Shown piece by piece: positions 1 to 5,902 of a stretch of 7,894 nucleotides of DNA; positions within the stretch are counted from its first letter, which is position 1; every line of letters begins with the position of its first letter. Made by a program: the position numbers and the translations under genes. The notes under the pieces were generated by a model. It worked only from the letters and a program-made list of their open reading frames with translations. It had not been told where the DNA came from and made no database searches. Source of the stretch: Cryomorphaceae bacterium. Its GTDB lineage: Bacteria; Bacteroidota; Bacteroidia; Flavobacteriales; Schleiferiaceae. The stretch lies in NCBI GenBank assembly GCA_003451355.1, contig DMDX01000054.1, positions 828-8,721 of the forward strand. Direction: 5' to 3'.

Positions 1-1196
1 ATGGACGGCCCGCCGTAGGCTAGTGCCTCTTCGAGGGCTTCGCGCAGGGCGGCTCCGTCGCGCGGAGCCCAAATAGCCGTATGCGGCACTGCGCGGAACA
101 TCGCCAGGTCAAAGACTCCGTGGTGGGTGGCGCCGTCCTCGCCGACCATTCCGGCGCGGTCGAGGCACAGGATTACGGGCAACTTCTGTAGGGCCACATC
201 GTGGATCCACTGGTCGAGGGCGCGCTGCGAAAAGGTCGAGTAGAAGTTGACTACGGGGCGGAGGCCGGCGGCGGCCATGGCCGCCGCGGCCGTCAGGCAG
301 TGGGGCTCAGCAATGCCCACGTCGTGCACCCGGTCGGGGAACTGGGCACGCACCACGTCAAGGCTGCATCCCGGAGCCATAGCCGCCGTGAGCGCATGGA
401 TGCGGGTGTCGCTGGCGGCGAGCGAAGCGAGGGCCACCGCAAAATGCGACTGGAAGTGGTCGGGTCCGGGGGCGGATTCGTCGAGGCCCAATTCGGCGAC
501 ACTTGGGCGGCGGGTGCGCACGTGGAGCACGCGCGGGCCGCGGAGCGCCAGCGCGCGCTCCAAAGCGCTCACCACGGCGGGCACATCGTGACCGTCCACA
601 TCGCCGTCGATCCAGGCCCATCCGAGGGATTCCACCAGGCCGCGGTAGGCATTCGGCCCGCCGCGGTGCAGGGCGCCGACGTTTTCTTCGATGGCCATTC
701 CGTTGTCGTTGATGACGAGCAACACGTCGGCGCCCCACCCGCCTCCGTCGTTGAGGGCTTCAAACAGCATTCCGCCGGTCATGGCTCCGTCGCCGACCAC
801 CGCTACGCGGTGGCGCTGGGTTCCGAGGGCCTGATCGGCGCGTGCAAAGCCCACGGCCGCCGAAAGCGCAGTGCTCGAGTGCCCCACGCCCCAGGCATCA
901 AAGGGAGACTCGCTACGGCGCGGGAATCCGCTTGGGCCTCCGGCGGTGCGGTTGGCGGCAAACACGTCGGCGCGGCCGGTAAGCACCTTGTGGATGTAGG
1001 CCTGATGGCCAACGTCCCAGATCAGCACATCGTTTGGAGTGTCCAGCACCCCATGTAGCGCCACCGTCAACTCGGCAGCGCCAAGGCTTGAGGCGATGTG
1101 CCCCGCTTTGTCGCGGGTGCTCGTTAAAACGTGCTGTTTGGCCGCTTCGGCCACTTCGGACCAGCGGGCTAGGGGCCAGCTGCGCCATTCATTCAT
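1..1196 (-). CDS. dxs: 1-deoxy-D-xylulose-5-phosphate synthase, 3' part cut off by window edge
   Basis: DXS is a cytoplasmic thiamine-diphosphate enzyme that condenses pyruvate and glyceraldehyde 3-phosphate to DXP, the entry step of the MEP isoprenoid pathway. The frame is open from the ATG at 1196 to base 1 (398 codons) with no stop, so the C-terminal domain is missing. Visible motifs are GHIASSLGAAELTVALH (33-48), WDVGHQAY (60-67), GDGAMTGG with the Mg/ThDP Asp136 and Asn165, the catalytic Glu297 in GIAEPH, YSTFSQRALDQ (319-329), DRAGMVGEDG (346-355) and THHG with His358. These match the active-site residues known from E. coli DXS. Between Asn165 and Glu297 it is roughly 55 residues shorter than E. 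coli DXS, and the usual KGKGY...(Y/F)HA linker motif is not visible. Three ATGs overlap at 1196, 1192 and 1188; only 1196 is in the DXS frame. In-frame TTG (1199) and GTG (1208) are possible alternative starts. It has its own putative promoter at 1213-1220. Confidence 0.94.
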   Translation of the reverse strand, partial: MNEWRSWPLARWSEVAEAAKQHVLTSTRDKAGHIASSLGAAELTVALHGVLDTPNDVLIWDVGHQAYIHKVLTGRADVFAANRTAGGPSGFPRRSESPFDAWGVGHSSTALSAAVGFARADQALGTQRHRVAVVGDGAMTGGMLFEALNDGGGWGADVLLVINDNGMAIEENVGALHRGGPNAYRGLVESLGWAWIDGDVDGHDVPAVVSALERALALRGPRVLHVRTRRPSVAELGLDESAPGPDHFQSHFAVALASLAASDTRIHALTAAMAPGCSLDVVRAQFPDRVHDVGIAEPHCLTAAAAMAAAGLRPVVNFYSTFSQRALDQWIHDVALQKLPVILCLDRAGMVGEDGATHHGVFDLAMFRAVPHTAIWAPRDGAALREALEEALAYGGPS

Positions 1197-1199
1197 CAA

Positions 1200-1211
1200 G
1201 GGGATCACCCC
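1200..1211 (-). other. Small GGGG/CCCC hairpin just upstream of the dxs start
   Basis: On the minus strand GGGG TGAT CCCC can form a 4-bp GC stem with a 4-base loop ending 4 bases before the dxs ATG. It would lie in the very short predicted leader and could limit ribosome access. It is short enough to be chance in GC-rich DNA. Confidence 0.25.
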
Positions 1212-1212
1212 A

Positions 1213-1220
1213 CAAAAGTA
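1213..1220 (-). promoter_or_regulatory. Bacteroidota-type -7 promoter box for dxs
   Basis: The minus strand reads TACTTTTG, an exact match to the Bacteroidota sigma-A -7 consensus TAnnTTTG, ending 16 bases before the dxs ATG. That implies a leader of only about ten bases. I see no TTTG -33 element at the usual 19-21 base spacing; that position is occupied by the terminator stem. The box coincides with the T tract of the upstream operon's terminator. The box is directly visible; promoter activity is inferred. Confidence 0.5.
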
Positions 1221-1248
1221 CGGAAGCGGCCCGAGGGCCGCTTCCGTA
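1213..1248 (-). terminator. Intrinsic terminator hairpin at the end of the efflux operon
   Basis: Bases 1219-1231 and 1236-1248 are perfect inverted complements (13 bp, very GC-rich, with CGGAAGCGGCC as the core arm) around the 4-base loop 1232-1235. On the minus strand the stem is followed by C and four Ts (1217-1214). It lies about 50 bases past the permease stop codon. The T tract is short, so termination may be partial, allowing some read-through into dxs. On the plus strand no T tract follows, so it is oriented for the efflux operon. Confidence 0.7.
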
Positions 1249-1297
1249 ACGAGAAACAAGTACCAAGAAACTTCTCGCGAGAAACTTCTCGCGAGAA
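1242..1297 (-). repeat. 14-base tandem repeat with twin 12-base palindromes
   Basis: Reading the minus strand from 1297, the unit TTCTCGCGAGAAGT occurs twice exactly (1297-1284 and 1283-1270). Two degenerate units in the same phase follow: 1269-1256 begins TTCTTGG (about 8 of 14 matching) and 1255-1242 begins TTCTCG (about 7 of 14). Each exact unit contains the perfect palindrome TTCTCGCGAGAA (1286-1297 and 1272-1283, centres 14 bases apart). Units 1 and 2 can also pair with each other as an 11-bp stem with an AGTT loop, directly after the permease stop codon. Possible roles are paired operator sites upstream of dxs, or a 3'-end stabilising or terminating hairpin for the efflux mRNA. Sequence alone does not decide between them. 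Confidence 0.85.
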
Positions 1298-1298
1298 T

Positions 1299-4200
1299 CT
1301 ACTTTGCGGCCGCCTTCTTACTGCGTCCGCGCTCGGTGAGGTAGATCATGACCGGCATGATGACGAGCGTCAGGAAGGTCGCAAAGGTCAATCCGTAGAT
1401 GACGGTCCACGAAATCGGACCCCAGAAGATCACGTTGTCGCCTCCGAAGTAAATGTCGGCGTCGTTGTGCATAAAGAGACCGACAAAGTCGATGTTCATA
1501 CCCGTGGCGAGGGGCAAGAGGCCGAGAACCGTGGTGATCGCAGTCAGCAGCACCGGACGCAGGCGGGTTTTGCCGGCTTCAGTAATGATTCCGCTCAGTT
1601 CAGCCAACGGAAGGCGGTCGTCTTCGTCGAGGCCCAATTCGACCTTGCGGCGCTCCATCAGCTGGCCCGAGTAGTCGGCCAGTACGATGGCGTTGTTCAC
1701 TACGACTCCAGCGAGCGAGATGATTCCGATCATCGTCATGATGATCACGAAGTCCATGCGGAAGATGATGAGGCCCAAGAAGACTCCGATCAGCGACAGC
1801 ACCACTGTGGCGAGGATGAGGAAGGGCACGCGGGCAGAGTTGAACTGGCCGACCATGATGAGAAAGATCATGAAGACGGCTCCTACGAGGGCTTTCGATA
1901 GGAAGCCGAACTCTTTGGCCTGCTCTTCTTGCTGGCCCGTAAAGCTCAGAGTAACCCCGGCGGGAAGTTCTACGTTGGCAAATAACTCCTTGATTTCGGC
2001 AACGATGGCGTTTGCGTTGGCGCCCTCTTGGATTCCGGAATAGAGTGTGATGACGCGCTTGAGCTCGTTGCGCTTAACGGCAGAGAACGTACTCGACTTG
2101 CTTGGGCTTGCCACGGCCGCGATAGGTACCTGCTTGATGCGGCCCGAACCCGGATCGCGGAAGGTGATCTTCTGGTTAAGCAAGCTCTCGAGGTTGTAGC
2201 GGAACTCGTCAGCGAAGCGAAGGTTGATGGGGTACTCGTCCTCACCCGTTTTGTAGCGGCTGATTTCTTTACCAAACAACGCGGTGCGAATGGCGTCGCC
2301 GATTTGGCCGGTGCTGAGGCCCAAGCTTCGGGCTTTGGCGCGGTCAATTTCGATCGGAAGCTCGGGCTTGTCGTCGGCCACGTCCACCTTGAGCTCATCG
2401 TAGCCCTTGATACCTGAGGCTTCGATTTGGGCACGAAGGTCTGCGGCGACGGCAATGAGTTGCTCGTAGTCCTCGCCTTCGAGTTCCAAGTTGATGGGCG
2501 CACCTTGGGGTGGGCCGTTCTGGTCCTTTTCGACGGTGATTACGGTTCCGGGAATACCCGAAATGCGGTCGCGCAAGGCGTTAAGGACCAGCGAACTGGC
2601 CAATTTGTTGCCCTCTTCGTCGAGGCGGAACTTGGATTCGCGGAATGCAACTACCACCTTGGCTTTGTGCGGAGTGGCCTGGTTGGACGGGCCTTGGCTG
2701 GGATCGCCGGTGCCCTTACCCACTTGGGCAATCACCGATTCCACCATGTAGTTGTGGGGCGTTCCGTCCTTTTCGTAGGTATAGTTAGCGATGACTTCTT
2801 TGACCTGCTTTTCGATTTCGAGGGTCACTTCGTTCGTGTATTCAATGTCGGTCCCTTCGGGGAGCTCGAGGTAGATATTGGCCAAGTTGGGCTCGTTGTC
2901 TGGGAAAAACACGACCTGAGGCGGAACCACCGCAAGCAGCACAAACGAAGCCACAAACAGCGCGAGGGTACCCACAAAGGTCTTCGTGGCATTGCTTCCC
3001 GAGAGAATCACTGAAACCGTCCGTTCGTAGGCGTTCTCGAGCGACGGAAGCACGCGGGCTTGGAAGTAGCGAGCTCCAGGCTCGATTCCGTACACATAAA
3101 GCAATATGGCCAAGCCAGGGTAGGCCAACGTATTACCTAAAGCGGTGAAGCCCAACGCGAAGTTTAAGACGAGACCCGCCACGCTGAGGACGGCACCAAT
3201 TTTAGCCCATTTGGGGCGGTTGACCGTGTCGGCCTCGATGCGCATGAAGCGCGCCGCAAGGGCGGGGTTGATGACCAGAGCCACGAAGAGCGACGACGAA
3301 AGCACGACAATCAGCGTGTAGGGTAGGTACTTCATGAACTCGCCGATGATTCCGGGCCAAAGCGCGAGCGGAATAAATGCGGCCAGGGTGGTCGCCGTCG
3401 ATGAGATGATGGGCATGGCCACCTCAGAGGCGCCGAGCTTTGCAGCCTCGCGGCCGCTGTAGCCCATGCTCATGAAGCGGTAGACGTTTTCAACGATTAC
3501 GATACCGTTATCCACAAGCATTCCGAGCGCCAGTACGAGTCCAAACAGGACCATAAAGTTGAGCGTGACGCCCATGAAGCTCAAGATCATGAAGCTGAGC
3601 AGCATCGAGAGCGGAATCGCGATTCCGACAAAAAGGGCGTTGCGCAGACCCAAGAAGAAGGCGAGCACCAGTACCACGAGGATTACGCCAAAAATGATGG
3701 AGTTCTCGAGGTCAGCGACTTGGCTCTTGGTGCGGGTCGACTGGTCGTTGGTGATCGAAATAGACAGGTTGTCCGGAAAGTACGCGTCGCGGGCTTCGGC
3801 GATGATTACGTTAATGGTCTCTGAAACTTCAATAAGGTTTTCTCCGCTGCGCTTTTTAATGTCAAGCGTTACTACCGGCTCATTGAATTCGCGGGAGTAG
3901 CTCTCTCGTTCGACTTCGTCAAAAGCGACCTCAGCGATGTCGCGCAGGTAGACAATGGCGCCTTTTTCGTGCTTGACGATGATGTTTTCGACGTCTTCGA
4001 GTTCATCGAATTCACCGAGAACACGTACGTTGCGGCGGTATCCGTCGACGAGTAGGTCGCCACCTGAAACCGACATGTTTTCGTACTTAATCGCGTCGGC
4101 GATGTTGCCAAAGCTGATGTTGAGCGACTCCATTTTGCGCAGGTCCACCATGATGCGGACTTCTTTGGCGTCGATACCGCGAATGTCTACGGCGCTGATC

Positions 4201-4745
4201 GCAGGTAGGTCCTCGATTTGTTCTTCGAGGTACTCGGCGTAGTCGTTCAGCTGGTCTGAGGTGTACTGCCCTGACAAGTTGACGTTCATGATGGGCATCA
4301 ACTCTGAAATGTTCAGGTCAAATACGTTAGGGTCGGCGGGAAGGTCCTTAGGAAAGTCGGCCGAAGCTTGAACGGCATCGACTTTATCCTTGACCTTGCG
4401 CAGGGCTTCGTCGACCGAAACGCTGAAGTCAAATTTGACCTCGATGCTCGAAAATCCCTGGACCGAGGTCGAGGTAATCTTGTCCACACCCGAGATGGTA
4501 TTGAGTTGCTTCTCGAGCGGGCGCGTGATTAGGCGCTCAATGTCGATCGGAGCCGAGCCCGGGTAGGGAGTTCCGATGTAAATAGTAGGCTGCGAAATCT
4601 CGGGGAAGCTCTCGGCGGGCATGCCGCGGTACGCCACGAATCCCGCGAAGGCGATAATAATGGTCAGTACGCCGACGGTAATTCGGTTGCTGACGGCCCA
4701 GTGGACCAGGCCAAATCGGCGGTAGAGTGAAGGTTGTTCGCTCAT
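1299..4745 (-). CDS. RND-family efflux permease (AcrB-like inner membrane proton antiporter)
   Basis: At 1148 residues this is the energy-coupling, substrate-selecting subunit of a tripartite pump; family members act as inner-membrane trimers driven by proton import. Order: TM1 (about 21-39), first porter/docking segment (about 40-340), TM2-6 (about 350-497), a hydrophobic pair (about 516-554), TM7 (588-607), second porter/docking segment (about 610-945), TM8-12 (951-1136). In TM4 GMLVDNGIVIVEN keeps one acidic relay residue, Asp412; the second is Asn413. In TM10 VVVNNAIVL has Asn1017 where AcrB has its relay Lys. The hydrophobic pair after TM6 and the segment at 1092-1110 (HNDADIYFGGDNVIFWGP) make it about 100 residues longer than AcrB; both resemble Bacteroidota RND proteins as I remember them. 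The ATG lies 5 bases after the fusion protein's stop, and the gene ends in TAG. HME-type metal export is less likely but not excluded; the substrate is unknown. Confidence 0.97.
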   Translation of the reverse strand: MSEQPSLYRRFGLVHWAVSNRITVGVLTIIIAFAGFVAYRGMPAESFPEISQPTIYIGTPYPGSAPIDIERLITRPLEKQLNTISGVDKITSTSVQGFSSIEVKFDFSVSVDEALRKVKDKVDAVQASADFPKDLPADPNVFDLNISELMPIMNVNLSGQYTSDQLNDYAEYLEEQIEDLPAISAVDIRGIDAKEVRIMVDLRKMESLNISFGNIADAIKYENMSVSGGDLLVDGYRRNVRVLGEFDELEDVENIIVKHEKGAIVYLRDIAEVAFDEVERESYSREFNEPVVTLDIKKRSGENLIEVSETINVIIAEARDAYFPDNLSISITNDQSTRTKSQVADLENSIIFGVILVVLVLAFFLGLRNALFVGIAIPLSMLLSFMILSFMGVTLNFMVLFGLVLALGMLVDNGIVIVENVYRFMSMGYSGREAAKLGASEVAMPIISSTATTLAAFIPLALWPGIIGEFMKYLPYTLIVVLSSSLFVALVINPALAARFMRIEADTVNRPKWAKIGAVLSVAGLVLNFALGFTALGNTLAYPGLAILLYVYGIEPGARYFQARVLPSLENAYERTVSVILSGSNATKTFVGTLALFVASFVLLAVVPPQVVFFPDNEPNLANIYLELPEGTDIEYTNEVTLEIEKQVKEVIANYTYEKDGTPHNYMVESVIAQVGKGTGDPSQGPSNQATPHKAKVVVAFRESKFRLDEEGNKLASSLVLNALRDRISGIPGTVITVEKDQNGPPQGAPINLELEGEDYEQLIAVAADLRAQIEASGIKGYDELKVDVADDKPELPIEIDRAKARSLGLSTGQIGDAIRTALFGKEISRYKTGEDEYPINLRFADEFRYNLESLLNQKITFRDPGSGRIKQVPIAAVASPSKSSTFSAVKRNELKRVITLYSGIQEGANANAIVAEIKELFANVELPAGVTLSFTGQQEEQAKEFGFLSKALVGAVFMIFLIMVGQFNSARVPFLILATVVLSLIGVFLGLIIFRMDFVIIMTMIGIISLAGVVVNNAIVLADYSGQLMERRKVELGLDEDDRLPLAELSGIITEAGKTRLRPVLLTAITTVLGLLPLATGMNIDFVGLFMHNDADIYFGGDNVIFWGPISWTVIYGLTFATFLTLVIMPVMIYLTERGRSKKAAAK

Positions 4746-4750
4746 GGCTC

Positions 4751-5899
4751 TTATTCGGTAATGGCTTTCACCGTTTGCTTGGGCTGTACCGAGCGGATTC
4801 CGCGGTCGATGACGCGGTCGCCGGTGAGGATTCCGCCTTTAATTTCGGTGGTTTCGCCACCTACGACGCCGAGGGCGAGGTCGCGGCGCTCCACGGTGCC
4901 GAGTTGGCTACCCTCTTTGGCCACGTAGACATAGGTGTAGTTGGATCCCTTGCGGTCCTGAAGGATGAGGCGGTTGGGCAGGAAGAGCGCAGAATCTGAC
5001 TGGTAGTCACGCACGTACACGCTTGCGAGCATGTTGGGCTTGTACTGGTTGCTGTTGGGCAGGTTGACGGTCACGCGAAAGGTGCGGCTGTCGGGGCTGA
5101 TGAATCCACCCACGCTGCTGATGCTGCCTTCGCTCTTGATGCCGACCGAGTTGAAGTCCATAAGCACCTTTTGGCCGGTCTTGATTCGGGTCAAGTACGA
5201 CTCCGGAATGTCCATTTCGAGGCGCAGTCCGCCGTTGCTGATCAAGCGCGCTGCGGCCATTCCGGGGGCGGCGTACTCGCCTTCGCGCATGAAGACTTCG
5301 TCGACGGTTCCGCTGAACGGAGCGCGGATTTGGGTCATTCCCACTTGGGCTTCGACTGAGCTGAGGCGCTTTTTGAGGGACTCGTACTGGGTTTTGGCCT
5401 GCAGGTACTGAACCTCGCTACCCACGCCCTGATCCCAAAGTCGCTTCTGCTTGTCGTACAAGGTTTGGGCGAGTTCGAGCTGCGTCTTGACTTCGGCGAG
5501 GCTCGAGCGCATCACTTGGTTGTCGAGCTCGACCAGTACGGTTCCGGCAGCGACCTGCTGGCCGGCGCGAACGTTGAGCTTTGCGATGCGGCCCGCGCTT
5601 TCAGGGTAGAGGCTGACACTTTGGTCGGACCGAACGGTTCCGTAGACGTTGAATCCGTGCTCAAATGCGCCCGAAGCGGCTCCGTACAGGGTGACGTTCG
5701 ACCACTGAGCCGTGGTGTCGAGCTCGGTGAGGCGCTCGTTGACATCGCGTAAGGCGACATCCACTTGGCTGCGCAAGGTTTCAAGCGAATCGCGCTGCGC
5801 TAAGAGTTGGGCGGCATCGCCGGTGGCGGAATCTGAGGTTCCGCACGAGGTCAGCGCTGCAGCGGCAACGGCGGCAGTAAAGAGGAGGGACTTCTTCAT
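4751..5899 (-). CDS. Efflux membrane fusion protein, RND periplasmic adaptor lipoprotein (HlyD/AcrA type)
   Basis: This 382-residue adaptor would bridge the RND permease and the TolC-like channel in the periplasm. The N-terminus is a lipoprotein signal peptide: MKK, a hydrophobic stretch, then lipobox LTSC with Cys19 as the lipidated residue, so it is probably anchored to the inner membrane. Residues 27-62 form a predicted extra coiled coil before the usual domains. The first half of the lipoyl domain is at about 90-127 (YPESAGRIAKLNVRAGQQVAAG), the alpha-helical hairpin at 129-187, the second lipoyl half at about 188-222 (IRAPFSGTVDEVFMREGEYA), the beta-barrel at about 223-300 and the membrane-proximal domain to the end. 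The ATG lies 3 bases after the TAA of the channel gene, and the TAA stop lies 5 bases before the permease ATG, which supports coupled translation. No clear Shine-Dalgarno is visible. No missing domain is seen. Confidence 0.95.
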   Translation of the reverse strand: MKKSLLFTAAVAAAALTSCGTSDSATGDAAQLLAQRDSLETLRSQVDVALRDVNERLTELDTTAQWSNVTLYGAASGAFEHGFNVYGTVRSDQSVSLYPESAGRIAKLNVRAGQQVAAGTVLVELDNQVMRSSLAEVKTQLELAQTLYDKQKRLWDQGVGSEVQYLQAKTQYESLKKRLSSVEAQVGMTQIRAPFSGTVDEVFMREGEYAAPGMAAARLISNGGLRLEMDIPESYLTRIKTGQKVLMDFNSVGIKSEGSISSVGGFISPDSRTFRVTVNLPNSNQYKPNMLASVYVRDYQSDSALFLPNRLILQDRKGSNYTYVYVAKEGSQLGTVERRDLALGVVGGETTEIKGGILTGDRVIDRGIRSVQPKQTVKAITE

Positions 5900-5902
5900 G
5901 GT

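Noticed and set aside
201..1058. A 285-codon open frame on the plus strand opposite dxs
   Set aside because: It is antisense to a convincing DXS reading frame in GC-rich DNA, has low-complexity Gly/His/Ala/Arg composition and shows no recognisable motif.
913..1188. A minus-strand open frame starting at the overlapping ATG at 1188
   Set aside because: It overlaps dxs in another frame, is rich in Arg and Pro, and lacks any family motif; the frame from 1196 gives a clear DXS.
1256..1264. A second promoter-like box TACTTGTT on the minus strand upstream of the terminator
   Set aside because: It breaks the TTTG part of the Bacteroidota consensus and would place the start upstream of the strong terminator hairpin.
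1267..1297. Possible start of a CRISPR array or insertion-sequence end
   Set aside because: The repeat is only 14 bases with no spacers, and there is no transposase, target-site duplication or partner inverted repeat in the window.
2427..3014. A 195-codon plus-strand frame opposite the RND permease
   Set aside because: It lies fully antisense within a continuous, motif-rich RND gene and is a shadow frame.
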